A stretch of DNA of 64,000 nt from JBBSOK01 sp965219125 (GTDB lineage: Bacteria; Bacteroidota; Bacteroidia; Flavobacteriales; Flavobacteriaceae): assembly GCA_965219125.1 (NCBI GenBank), contig CBDCMO010000002.1:2604001-2668000 (forward strand), written 5' to 3'. The first letter of the stretch is position 1, and every line of letters starts with the position of its first letter. Below, in pieces: positions 44,215 to 52,867 of this stretch. The notes below the pieces were generated by a model. It had not been told where the DNA came from. It saw nothing but the letters and a program-made list of their open reading frames with translations, and searched no databases. The position numbers were made by a program, and so were the translations under genes.

Positions 44215-45252
44215 TTAACCACCACAACTTACCGCAATTAATAAAATGGGCAGCGAAGTCAAAAAATTGCCCGTTGCGGCATCTTCAATCCGCACATAAA
44301 TTACTTGCGGGTTTTGGGTATTTACAAACGGTGAAATAATTTCATTTTCATCATTTGTCAAATCTTGACTGTTTAGAAAAAAACTAAATACAATACTATC
44401 TGTATTGGTAATTCCTGTAAAGGGTAAAAAGCACTCTATATATTCCGGCAAGTTGAAAGATGCGTTTTCTGAGCCAGTTTCTATTTCGCATTCTTCAAAA
44501 ATATATTTTATACAATTTGGTGTGCACTCACTGTTCAATACATACGTATCGATATTGTTGGTAATTGTAATAGATGCGTCGGCATATTCTATAATTTTCC
44601 AATCAAAATTCCAATCTTCACCAACAATGCCGTTGTCGCCCAAATTTATATTTAAATGTGGTTCGTTTTCTATTGCGTAGGTAATCCACGAACCAAAATA
44701 GATTTCATTATTATAATTAAAACCTGCGTTTCCAAGTTCTGTTATTTCAAAATAGGCATCTGTATATTCAGTATTTGGGCCAGAAAGATGGTTTATTTTC
44801 CAAACGCATAATTGCTTTACCAATATGCCGTGGCACGTTTTTACTTCATCTTCTACAGCACATTTTTTTATGGCTTCAAGCAATTCTTCATTATTGTTTA
44901 TTTGATAGATATCGCCATTATCTAAAACACTTGTTATCGGGTAACTCATTGCGATGTTTAAACCTTCTTCAAGATTTTGAAGTATGCGCACAAACTCTGC
45001 ATCATTAGCAATTGGTTGATAATACAGCAGATTTAAATCGTCATCAAAAACTGCTAAATTGAAAGGATAATTAAAATCTATACAGGTTATTTCATTGTCA
45101 AAATCGCTACCTGCGGCTTTGTCAATTAAATTATATAGCGGTGAATTTACTGCGATTACTTGATCTCTATCCGCTTTTTGAATGGGTTCATTTTCACACG
45201 AAAATAATAGGAATAATAACGTAACTACTGAAAATTTGACAATTGCTTTCAT
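44215..45252 (-). CDS. hypothetical lipoprotein
   Basis: A 345-residue predicted lipoprotein with lipobox Cys19 (LLFLLFSC). The mature part is acidic and Asn/Glu-rich, contains several Cys residues (one cluster, NSECTPNCIKYIFEECEIE, has three), and resembles no enzyme I can name. It is the first gene of the module with the ECF sigma and the putative anti-sigma. It may be a sensor or envelope-stress target of that pair, which is inference from gene order. Confidence 0.7.
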   Translation of the reverse strand: MKAIVKFSVVTLLFLLFSCENEPIQKADRDQVIAVNSPLYNLIDKAAGSDFDNEITCIDFNYPFNLAVFDDDLNLLYYQPIANDAEFVRILQNLEEGLNIAMSYPITSVLDNGDIYQINNNEELLEAIKKCAVEDEVKTCHGILVKQLCVWKINHLSGPNTEYTDAYFEITELGNAGFNYNNEIYFGSWITYAIENEPHLNINLGDNGIVGEDWNFDWKIIEYADASITITNNIDTYVLNSECTPNCIKYIFEECEIETGSENASFNLPEYIECFLPFTGITNTDSIVFSFFLNSQDLTNDENEIISPFVNTQNPQVIYVRIEDAATGNFLTSLPILLIAVSCGG

Positions 45253-45459
45253 ACCTTTCTTTTTTTGAAGCTTTCTTATTCTATAGTCTGAAAAGCTGTT
45301 GAAAGGTTGCGTGGATGTGAAAATTTTTATAGCAATAATAAATTCTTATCCAAGCTTAATATAGTTTCAATGGGACTTCAATTGCAGGTTAACGTAAATT
45401 CTGCGCAAACAATTTTTACATGGGGTATAATTTTATAGTGGGACCGAAAGCGGAAATGG

Positions 45460-45485
45460 TGTCCCGTCCTAAATAATCGATACAG
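45460..45485. repeat. left inverted repeat of the IS3-family element
   Basis: Begins TGTCCCGTCCTAAATAATCG and continues ATACA. It matches the complement of 46827-46852 except for one base and one shifted gap. Confidence 0.85.
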
Positions 45486-45510
45486 ATTATTAAAGGATTA
45501 AATTTATAAC

Positions 45511-46428
45511 TTAAAGCTTAACGATGCTAGCATCGTTAAGCTTTTTTGATTTATACTGTTTTCTTTTGAGTTTATTTTGTTGATGCATTTGTTTTGGAGT
45601 TAGCATATGATTGGATGAATGTGGTCTTTGGTTATTATAGATTTCGATTGCATCTTTGATTAATTGGCTCTTCAGCTCAATATCGTTGATGCTTTTAGCG
45701 ATATTAAATTCCTGCTTGAGTATTCCATTGATTCTTTCTGCTATCGCATTCTCATAGGGATCATACTTCTCTGTCATGCTTGCCTTGATATTGTTTTTGC
45801 TCAATAACTCTTGATAGTCATCAGAACAGTATTGCAAACCTCTATCGGAGTGGTGTATTAGAGGTTTTTCCTTATCTATTCTGTGTTTTAAAGCCATATC
45901 CAGCGCTTGAACAGAACCATCTACTGCTAATGTGTTAGATACATTATATCCCATTATCTTTTTTGAGTAGGCATCTGTAATCAAGGCTAGGTATGACGGG
46001 TTAATCCTAGTTCCTACGTAGGTGATGTCACTGACCCAGATTTGTTCGGGACGTATAATATCAACATTGCTAACTATATTTTTATGCTTTCTAAATCGGT
46101 GATGTGAGTCTGTAGTTATGTGATAACTTCTCTTAGGTTTTATAAGCATGTGATTTACTTTGAGTATTCTAAAAAGCTTGTCTCTCCCTACTTTTAAGCC
46201 AGAGAGTTCTTCTCTTAAGATATGATATAATTTTCTGGCACCAACTTTTGGCATAACATTGCGCACACCCCTGACTAAGGTTATGACTTGTTTTGCTATG
46301 GACTGATTATGTCTTCTAGACCTAATAGATCGATAATATACCTGTCTATCCAGCCCGAGTAAGTTACAGGTAGAAACTAGTGTTTCCTTGTGTTCTTCTT
46401 TGAAGATCTCGATAACTCGGGCGTGTAA
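45511..46428 (-). CDS. IS3-family transposase OrfB (DDE integrase domain), made by -1 frameshift
   Basis: The catalytic part of the transposase. DDE residues: Asp in WVSDITYVG, Asp in HHSDRGLQY, and Glu in DPYENAIAE. The frame is open from the slippery site at 46434-46428 down to the stop at 45511 (306 codons with stop); an internal ATG at 46266 would miss the start of the HTH_21-like region (LLGLDRQVYYRSIRSR). Therefore an OrfAB fusion by -1 frameshifting is the likely active product. The C-terminus overlaps a perfect palindrome. Confidence 0.9.
   Translation of the reverse strand, partial: LHARVIEIFKEEHKETLVSTCNLLGLDRQVYYRSIRSRRHNQSIAKQVITLVRGVRNVMPKVGARKLYHILREELSGLKVGRDKLFRILKVNHMLIKPKRSYHITTDSHHRFRKHKNIVSNVDIIRPEQIWVSDITYVGTRINPSYLALITDAYSKKIMGYNVSNTLAVDGSVQALDMALKHRIDKEKPLIHHSDRGLQYCSDDYQELLSKNNIKASMTEKYDPYENAIAERINGILKQEFNIAKSINDIELKSQLIKDAIEIYNNQRPHSSNHMLTPKQMHQQNKLKRKQYKSKKLNDASIVKL
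45513..45544. terminator. 32-base perfect palindrome at the orfB stop, terminator-like on + strand
   Basis: The palindrome's half is AAAGCTTAACGATGCT, centred between 45528 and 45529. It covers the last codons of the transposase and is followed by a T-run on the + strand. It would stop transcription entering the element from outside on the strand opposite to the transposase. Confidence 0.65.
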
Positions 46429-46811
46429 TTTTTTCTGATTTGAATGTCGTATTCCTTTTCTGCCATATCAACGAGCATATCAAAAATGATTGCCTTCTTG
46501 TCCGCTCTCTCGGCTAGATGTTCTGCCCTAGCTTTTTGCTTTTCAAGAAGCTTTACTTTTGCCTCTAATTCGATAATTTTTTGTTCTGGTGTCTTTGCCA
46601 CGGTTACAACGGATAGGTTTTCCCAATCAAAGGTACCATATTTGCGCAACCAAGAGGTTATTGTCGATCTAGCTTGGATGCCATATTTAAGGTGAGCTGA
46701 AAGTCGATCTAACGCTCCCGACTCGATTTCATCTACGACTTGCAGCTTAAAAGAAAGCGAGTAGTCTTTTTGGGTTCGTTTTAGATAACCCCTGTTTACT
46801 GATGTTTTCAT
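46377..46811 (-). CDS. IS3-family transposase OrfA (helix-turn-helix)
   Basis: A 144-residue protein with an N-terminal helix-turn-helix (YSLSFKLQVVDEIESG ... STITSWLRKYG) and a leucine-zipper-like coiled coil (KIIELEAKVKLLEKQKARAEHLAE) typical of IS3-family OrfA. Near its end the run AGA AAA AAT provides the slippery sequence A_AAA_AAT (46434-46428), where ribosomes can shift -1 into orfB. orfA alone would act as a DNA-binding regulator. Confidence 0.9.
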   Translation of the reverse strand: MKTSVNRGYLKRTQKDYSLSFKLQVVDEIESGALDRLSAHLKYGIQARSTITSWLRKYGTFDWENLSVVTVAKTPEQKIIELEAKVKLLEKQKARAEHLAERADKKAIIFDMLVDMAEKEYDIQIRKNYTPELSRSSKKNTRKH

Positions 46812-46826
46812 TACACTAAGGTTTTA

Positions 46827-46852
46827 GTGTATCGCTATTTCAGGACGGGACA
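46827..46852. repeat. right inverted repeat of the IS3-family element
   Basis: Read on the minus strand it begins TGTCCCGTCCTGAAATAGCG and continues ATACA, matching the left end. Confidence 0.85.
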
Positions 46853-46863
46853 TGGTAAAAAAC

Positions 46864-46893
46864 AAAAACGCCCTCATTGCTGAAGGCGTTTTT
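46864..46893. terminator. terminator after pnp
   Basis: AAAAACGCC / GGCGTTTTT, a perfect 9-bp stem with a 12-base loop and T-runs on both strands. It lies 12 bases from the right end of the insertion sequence. Confidence 0.85.
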
Positions 46894-46895
46894 AT

Positions 46896-46921
46896 AATTC
46901 ATAATTCTTAATTCAGAATTA
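46896..46921. repeat. AT-rich repeat abutting the pnp stop codon
   Basis: AATTCATAATTCTTAATTC then AGAATTA runs exactly into the pnp stop codon. A variant with an extra TGCATTC abuts the fbaA stop at 53883-53908. They may be copies of one small palindromic repeat. Confidence 0.4.
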
Positions 46922-49168
46922 TTCTCTCTTTCTATCTCTATCACGGCTGTTACGATCGTCACGGCCACGGTTGTCGCGACCACGATTGTCTCTGTCTCTA
47001 GAGCCACTTCTGCTATCATCGCGTGGTGGTCTTTCTTTGTAACCTTCAGGTTTTTCTAAAAGTGCTTTTCTTGAAACTTTTTCCTTACGTGTTTTTGGGT
47101 CTGTTCCCATATATTTCACCTCAAAAACATCACCCATGTTTACAACATCAGTAACATTTTCTGTACGTTCCCAAGCAAGTTCGCTTACGTGAAGTAACGT
47201 TTCATTACCTGGAGCATCCAAATATTCTACAACCGCACCAAAGTCCAGCATCTTGATTACTTTTACTTTGTATGCATTACCAATTACTGGCTTGAAAGTT
47301 AAAGAATCTATCTTCGCCAATACAGCATCGATACCTTCTTGTCCTGTTCCTAAAATTTCAACAATACCTTCTTCAGTTACCGGATCTTCGTTTATAACGA
47401 TTGTAGTTTTGGTATCTTTTTGAAGTTGTTGTATCACTTTTCCGCCTGGCCCGATTAATGCGCCAATAAATTCATTCGGAATACGTACGCTAACCATTTT
47501 AGGAGCATACGGCTTCACATCTTCTCTTGGTGCCGCAATAGTATCGGTTAATTTCTCAAGGATATGTAATCTACCATCTCTTGCTTGCTTTAACGCACTT
47601 ACAAGTATTTCGTAGCTTAATCCTTTTACTTTAATGTCCATTTGGCAAGCGGTAATACCATCTGCTGTTCCGGTTACTTTAAAGTCCATATCGCCTAAGT
47701 GATCTTCATCACCTAAAATATCTGAAAGAACTGCATATTTTCCAGTTTTTGCATCAGAAATTAATCCCATTGCAATACCAGAAACTGGTTTTATCATTTG
47801 TATACCTGCATCCATCATTGCCATAGTTCCTGCACAAACAGTTGCCATAGATGATGAACCGTTAGATTCTAATACTTCAGAAACTACTCTTACTGTATAA
47901 GGGCAATCTGCTGGTACCATTCCTTTTAATGCGCGTTGCGCCAAGTTACCGTGCCCAACTTCTCTACGTGATGTTCCGCGGATTGGTCTTGCTTCACCTG
48001 TACAAAAAGGAGGGAAGTTATAATGAAGATAGAATGTTTCTTCACCTTCATAAGATGGCATATCTATTTGGTTTGCTTCTCTTGAAGTTCCCAATGTTAC
48101 AGTTGCCAACGCTTGTGTTTCGCCACGTGTAAATAGGGCAGAACCGTGAACAGATGGTAAATAGTCAACTTCACACCAAATTGGGCGGATATCAACTGTT
48201 TTACGACCATCTAAACGTAAACCTTCGTTTAAGGTAAGGTCTCGTACGGCAGCTTTTTCTGCCTTACGGTAATATTTTGAAACAAGTTCGCCGAAATCAG
48301 CTAATTCTTCTTCTGAAAAAGTTGCTTTTATTTCTTCTTTTATTTCAGCAAATGAAGCGCTACGTTCGTGTTTTGCTGAAGCAGATTTTGCAACCGCATA
48401 CACTTTATCATACGCCATATCGTGAACTTTTTGCTGCAAATCTGCATCTTCACGTTCTGCTGGATATTCTCTAACTTCTTTTTTTCCAAATGCTTCAGCC
48501 AATCTTATTTGTGCCTCGCATTGTTTTTTAATGTGTTCGTGTGCAAACTTGATGGCTTCAGTCATTTCTTCTTCAGAAATTTCTTTCATCTCGCCTTCAA
48601 CCATCATCACAGAATCCATAGAAGCGCCAATCACCATATCGATGTCTGATTCTTCCAATTGTGCTCTTGAAGGATTAATGATGAATTCACCATTTATTCT
48701 TCCAACACGTGCTTCAGAAATAGCACACTCAAAAGGAAAATCTGAAAGCTGGATAGCTGCAGAAGCTGCTAAACCTGCCATTGCATCTGGCATAACATCA
48801 TCATCATGACTCATTAACTGAATCATAACCTGAGTTTCTGCGTGATAATCTTTTGGGAAAAGTGGACGTAAAACTCTGTCCACCAAACGCATTGTTAATA
48901 CTTCGCCGTCACTTGGTCTTGCTTCTCTTTTGAAGAAACCACCAGGATAACGTCCTGAAGCTGCGAATTTTTCGCGATAATCTACTGTTAATGGTAAAAA
49001 ATCTAAGTCTTTTTGCTCGTAGTTTGAAACTACGGTACAAAGCAACATACATTTTCCAGATTGTACAACTACAGAGCCGTGAGCCTGTTTTGCCAATTTT
49101 CCGGTTTCGATGGAAATTTCTCTTCCATCACCAAGGTCTATGACCTCTCTAAATACTTTAGGTATCAT
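46919..49168 (-). CDS. pnp: polyribonucleotide nucleotidyltransferase (PNPase)
   Basis: PNPase degrades RNA 3' to 5' with phosphate and works in the degradosome. The 749-residue protein has two RNase PH-like domains separated by a helical domain (the second with EGEETFYLHYNFPPFCTGE), a KH domain (IPNEFIGALIGPGGKVIQQL) and an S1 domain (GNAYKVKVIKMLDFGAVVEYL). The C-terminal tail of about 40 residues is Arg/Asp/Gly-rich (RDNRGRD repeats), an RGG-like extension. The ATG at 49168 (MIPKVFRE) matches the family; 49186 adds six residues. rpsO is upstream. Confidence 0.96.
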   Translation of the reverse strand: MIPKVFREVIDLGDGREISIETGKLAKQAHGSVVVQSGKCMLLCTVVSNYEQKDLDFLPLTVDYREKFAASGRYPGGFFKREARPSDGEVLTMRLVDRVLRPLFPKDYHAETQVMIQLMSHDDDVMPDAMAGLAASAAIQLSDFPFECAISEARVGRINGEFIINPSRAQLEESDIDMVIGASMDSVMMVEGEMKEISEEEMTEAIKFAHEHIKKQCEAQIRLAEAFGKKEVREYPAEREDADLQQKVHDMAYDKVYAVAKSASAKHERSASFAEIKEEIKATFSEEELADFGELVSKYYRKAEKAAVRDLTLNEGLRLDGRKTVDIRPIWCEVDYLPSVHGSALFTRGETQALATVTLGTSREANQIDMPSYEGEETFYLHYNFPPFCTGEARPIRGTSRREVGHGNLAQRALKGMVPADCPYTVRVVSEVLESNGSSSMATVCAGTMAMMDAGIQMIKPVSGIAMGLISDAKTGKYAVLSDILGDEDHLGDMDFKVTGTADGITACQMDIKVKGLSYEILVSALKQARDGRLHILEKLTDTIAAPREDVKPYAPKMVSVRIPNEFIGALIGPGGKVIQQLQKDTKTTIVINEDPVTEEGIVEILGTGQEGIDAVLAKIDSLTFKPVIGNAYKVKVIKMLDFGAVVEYLDAPGNETLLHVSELAWERTENVTDVVNMGDVFEVKYMGTDPKTRKEKVSRKALLEKPEGYKERPPRDDSRSGSRDRDNRGRDNRGRDDRNSRDRDRKRE

Positions 49169-49341
49169 TTGTTTTTCATTATGCACGCCTAGACGTGCGG
49201 TTAAAAATGGTCAACGACTGAGTCTCAGCCGAATGTTGTTGTGTTGTTGTGGTTGACCAATGAAAAACCTTTTGGGTAGCTCTTCCGAGCGCAGCGAAGG
49301 AATCTGTTGAATAAAATTCCTGAACTTTGCCTGTAAAAAAG

Positions 49342-49376
49342 AAAGCGAAGCATTCATATTTAGAATACTTCGCTTT
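49342..49376 (-). terminator. hairpin between rpsO and pnp (attenuator or processing site)
   Basis: AAAGCGAAG-ATTC and its complement, with one C/A mismatch, around ATATTTA. On the minus strand it is followed by TTTCTTTTTT. It may partly terminate after rpsO or be a processing stem, as in the E. coli rpsO-pnp operon, where a hairpin in this position is cut by RNase III. Confidence 0.6.
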
Positions 49377-49387
49377 GCTTGTGCTTT

Positions 49388-49657
49388 TTATTTTCGTAAG
49401 CTTAATTCCTTAACAATTTCACGGTAACGAACAATGTCTTTTTTAATTAGATAATCTAATAAAGAACGTCTTTTACCAACTAATTTTACAAGCGAACGCT
49501 CGGTATTGTAGTCTTTGTGATTTCTTTTAAGGTGTTGGGTTAAATGCTCTATTCTGTAAGTGAAAAGTGCGATTTGCCCTTCAGCTGAGCCGGTATCAGA
49601 TTCTGATTTACCGTGTTTTTTGAAAATTTTTGCTTTTTCTTCTGGTGCTAAATACAT
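49388..49657 (-). CDS. rpsO: 30S ribosomal protein S15
   Basis: S15 (89 residues) binds the central domain of 16S rRNA and is an early assembly protein. Typical features are GSAEGQIALFTYRIEHLTQHLK and the C-terminal LVGKRRSLLDYLIKKD. Length is normal. It precedes pnp, the widespread rpsO-pnp order, with a hairpin in between. Confidence 0.97.
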   Translation of the reverse strand: MYLAPEEKAKIFKKHGKSESDTGSAEGQIALFTYRIEHLTQHLKRNHKDYNTERSLVKLVGKRRSLLDYLIKKDIVRYREIVKELSLRK

Positions 49658-49713
49658 GCCAATATTAATTTAATGATTTTTATGTATTGACTATGGTTTT
49701 CATAATCAAGCGG

Positions 49714-49721
49714 CAAAATTA
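49714..49721 (-). promoter_or_regulatory. promoter -7 element of rpsO-pnp
   Basis: TAATTTTG on the minus strand matches TAnnTTTG and lies 57 bases before the rpsO ATG, leaving a leader of about 50 bases. Confidence 0.5.
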
Positions 49722-49823
49722 GTGAAAATTATTAAAAGTTTTGATAATAACATTTAAAATTTATGGTGTCTATCTTGTCATTTTAAAGTTTAATTACTTT
49801 TTTTTGGTAATAATTATTTTTCG

Positions 49824-49855
49824 TAAAAAAAGCCATCCACAAAAGCGGATGGCTT
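49824..49855 (-). terminator. terminator after the T9SS protein at 49880
   Basis: AAGCCATCC / GGATGGCTT, a 9-bp stem with an 8-base loop, followed on the minus strand by a T-run. Confidence 0.8.
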
Positions 49856-49879
49856 CAACAAAAAAAAGATAAGTAAAAA

Positions 49880-50815
49880 TTATTTTTTAATAACCTTATA
49901 CGTTCCTGTTTCTCCGTTTATAGAAACTTTCATAATATAAGTACCAGTTGCCAGTTCTGAAATATTAACTTGAGAAGTAACGGCATTTATATTTTTGGAG
50001 ATAACACTTTGGCCCAATAGGTTATAGATAGAAACAGACTCTATGTTTTCTATAGCCTTAAGGTTAATTGTTGTGTTTGCCGGGTTTGGAAAGTAAGAGA
50101 AACCAGCAAGGGCATTGTCGTTAACTCCTAGAAGCTCAGTGCCAAACTCTAGTTTTCCTATAAGTTCATAATTGCTAGTTGCTGCTTCCAATTCAATTTT
50201 GCCAATTGGTTCATTATCAGAAATTATTCCAAAGAATGTATCTGTGTTATTTATTAATTCTACTTGAATTGTATCTATCAAAATTCCGTCGGCATTATAA
50301 ATGCGTGCCATACCAACAGGAATGCTGTTAAGAAAAAAATCAAAACCAACAGCATAAGCGGGGTTTGGCGTAAAAGAAAGTATTGTTATACCAGCAAAAG
50401 TTATTCCACCCACCATTTGTGTTAGGGATGGTGAAGCAGCAAAGACAGTTGTAACACCGGTTGGTTCTCCATTTAAATTTTTTGCAGTAATGGTAAACCC
50501 ATCAACTAATTCTCCTGGTAGGTAGCAACCATCTCCCGCACTACTAATTATAGGGCCACAATTAGGCAAGTCTCCCTGATTATAATTTCCAAAAAAATCT
50601 TCAAACGCCAAAGTTCCTGAATAGGCATTTTGGAATGCTACTCTGTCTGTAAATTGCGTTAATGTTGTTATTTCTCTTTCGCTAGAATCTGCAGTTGTAT
50701 TAGTAGTTATTTTTGAAGAGTGCTTTTTTACAGTATTAAAAACTGATAAATCTTGTGCAGTAATTATTCCTGAAATGGATAGAATTGACACTAAAATTAT
50801 TATATTTTTTTTCAT
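49880..50815 (-). CDS. secreted protein of unknown function with T9SS sorting domain
   Basis: A 311-residue protein with a signal peptide (1-20, ending TAQ), a beta-rich domain (about 55-230) and a C-terminal T9SS sorting domain (about 235-311, with YFPNPANTTINL and TSQVNISELATGTYIMK). The middle part includes a DLPNCGPIISSAGDGCYLPGELVDG stretch and resembles extracellular sandwich domains, with no catalytic motif seen. It has its own terminator and is followed upstream by another T9SS gene on the same strand. Confidence 0.82.
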   Translation of the reverse strand: MKKNIIILVSILSISGIITAQDLSVFNTVKKHSSKITTNTTADSSEREITTLTQFTDRVAFQNAYSGTLAFEDFFGNYNQGDLPNCGPIISSAGDGCYLPGELVDGFTITAKNLNGEPTGVTTVFAASPSLTQMVGGITFAGITILSFTPNPAYAVGFDFFLNSIPVGMARIYNADGILIDTIQVELINNTDTFFGIISDNEPIGKIELEAATSNYELIGKLEFGTELLGVNDNALAGFSYFPNPANTTINLKAIENIESVSIYNLLGQSVISKNINAVTSQVNISELATGTYIMKVSINGETGTYKVIKK

Positions 50816-50937
50816 TTTTCTCTTTGTTAATTAAGAATGTTGTATAAATTTTAAATATTCATAAATTTTTAAAGCTTTAATATCATTATTTTTTTAAATA
50901 ATTTTAAAATATCAAAATTAATAATAAGTTTCTAATC

Positions 50938-52638
50938 TTACTTTGAAACCACTAACCTTTTATTTATAATTGTATCAGCTGTATTTACCTTGATAATATA
51001 TACACCATTTGATAGGTTAGAAACATCAATATCAAGCGGATTATTTACCGTTTTTATTAAACTTCCACTTAAAGAATAGATAGTTATACTTTCTACATTA
51101 GCATTTATAGAAGATTGTATTGAAAAGGTGGTTTTTGTAGGATTTGGAGTTAACGTTATGGTATTGTCATTAAGCGAAAAATTGTTTATTCCTAATATAT
51201 CTTCTGTTATAAAACATAAGTTAAAATATCCAGCAGGGGATGAAAACTCTTTATTTGGTGTTAAACCTAAGTCTGAAATACCATCGCCGTCCAAATCTCC
51301 AACAACAATTTTTGAAGCCAACCTTACATCTGTAGACTCTCCTTGAGCGAAGATAATGCCAGACTGGTTTGAGGTTGTGCTGGCAGTAGGGCCAGAAAAA
51401 AGATAAGCACGACCAAGGTTTCTATCAAATGAGTTTGGATTAATTGAATAATTAGGAGCACCTACAATTAATTCGTCCTTGCCATCGTTATTTAAATCGG
51501 GAAATCCAGCAATAGATCTTCCAAAATCATCACTACTGTTGCCCGAAATGTTGATGGCGTTTGTATAATTATATTCTGGCAGGTCAAATGGGCCATTAAA
51601 TATATATACATCATTTTGTGCAGAAGTTATTGCAAAATCTGCCTCGCCATCTCCATTAAAGTCGCTTCCATAAATTGCTTCTCGTCCAAATTGTATATAC
51701 GTTTGATTGTTTGATGGAATGTTTGCATTTCTGAATAGAATATCGGCGTCGTCCAGAGTAAAGTTTCCTGCAACAATGGGACTGGTAAAAACTGCTATGG
51801 TTCCAGATTGCCTGTTGTTGAAAAATACACAAAGTCCTGTTGATTGATCTATTTCACCACATTCCCCATACTCTGATGCATAGACCGAAATATCATTAAG
51901 GCCATCGCCGTTAATATCTGTAATAACGCCACCTGAAGAACCAAAATAATCACCATTTTGAGCACCCCTAAATTCAGCAAATGGGGCTATTTGGCTTAAG
52001 TCTTGAATGCCATTAGTAAAAGGACCCTCAAAAATTTGCATTGTTCCGGTTAAATCAATATTGACGTCAGTAGCAACACCTGATTGTAATACCATTATAT
52101 CTGAAAATCCATTGCCTGTAACATCGCCAACTGGTATTATTTCATCAATAAAAGACTCGTCACGTGCAAAAATGATGTCTGCATCTGTATCTGAAAGATC
52201 TGCTGTTATTGGACCAAAAAAAACATAGGCTCTGTTATATTGAATTAGAAAAAGATCTTTTATGCCATCATTATTTATATCTTCAAGTAGCGGTTTGGTG
52301 TAATAAAATTCTGATATGTCGTTTGTAAAAAATGGGCTTATGGAAATAAAATTGTCAGCCTCTGTTACAGAAATATCTGTAGTTGCACCTATAGGCCCAT
52401 TTATTATATAATAAAAATCTACTTCATTAATACCACCCGCCATTTCGTGGGTTATTAATAAATCATTTGCTCCGTCGTTATTTAAATCGCCAATTAAGGC
52501 GTTTTTAGCGTAGCCCCAAGAGTTTTCTGTTGTTGGATCATCGGTGATATTAATACAGTTTTGGCCATATACCATAGCTGTAAAAAAAATAAACAATACT
52601 ATAATTGGTTTAGTAAAAATTGTTTTCATTGTTTTCAT
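50938..52638 (-). CDS. FG-GAP/integrin-alpha-type beta-propeller protein with T9SS sorting domain
   Basis: A 566-residue exported protein: signal peptide (1-25), then about seven FG-GAP repeats with Ca-binding-like loops (GDLNNDGANDLLI, DINNDGIKDLFLI, DINGDGLNDISV, DFNGDGEADFAIT, DLDGDGISDLGLT). It ends in a T9SS domain (about 490-566, TLTPNPTKTTFSI). Such propellers are common in cell-surface adhesion or binding proteins. No enzyme domain. The long intergenic spacers suggest a separate transcript. Confidence 0.88.
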   Translation of the reverse strand: MKTMKTIFTKPIIVLFIFFTAMVYGQNCINITDDPTTENSWGYAKNALIGDLNNDGANDLLITHEMAGGINEVDFYYIINGPIGATTDISVTEADNFISISPFFTNDISEFYYTKPLLEDINNDGIKDLFLIQYNRAYVFFGPITADLSDTDADIIFARDESFIDEIIPVGDVTGNGFSDIMVLQSGVATDVNIDLTGTMQIFEGPFTNGIQDLSQIAPFAEFRGAQNGDYFGSSGGVITDINGDGLNDISVYASEYGECGEIDQSTGLCVFFNNRQSGTIAVFTSPIVAGNFTLDDADILFRNANIPSNNQTYIQFGREAIYGSDFNGDGEADFAITSAQNDVYIFNGPFDLPEYNYTNAINISGNSSDDFGRSIAGFPDLNNDGKDELIVGAPNYSINPNSFDRNLGRAYLFSGPTASTTSNQSGIIFAQGESTDVRLASKIVVGDLDGDGISDLGLTPNKEFSSPAGYFNLCFITEDILGINNFSLNDNTITLTPNPTKTTFSIQSSINANVESITIYSLSGSLIKTVNNPLDIDVSNLSNGVYIIKVNTADTIINKRLVVSK

Positions 52639-52867
52639 TGTTTAAGTTATTATAATATGTGTCGAATAAAATAGAAAGGGGATTACAACATTTATTTTAT
52701 TTAAAACATTGAAATTTCAAAACATTTTTATTTAAAATTTACTGACAAATGAGATACGCTTTTAACTACAGACATCTATAATTTTAAATTAAATAACTTA
52801 TAAATATAGCGTATTTTCTTAATGCTGATTTTAAAATTAAGGTGCTTATAACTGCTTATGCTTACAA

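Larger units (their letters stand above)
45460..46852 (-). mobile_element. intact IS3-family insertion sequence (1393 bp)
   Basis: Terminal inverted repeats start TGTCCCGTCCT at both ends and continue with imperfect matches to CGATACA (about 26 bases). The element is flanked by a 3-bp direct repeat TGG (45457-45459 and 46853-46855), the size expected for IS3-family transposition. It holds orfA and orfB with a -1 frameshift signal, all apparently intact. It inserted between a lipoprotein gene and the pnp terminator, disrupting no gene. The clean target duplication suggests a fairly recent insertion. Confidence 0.93.

Noticed and set aside
45253..45459. Possible gene between the lipoprotein and the insertion sequence
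   Set aside because: No open frame with recognisable features; AT-rich spacer only.
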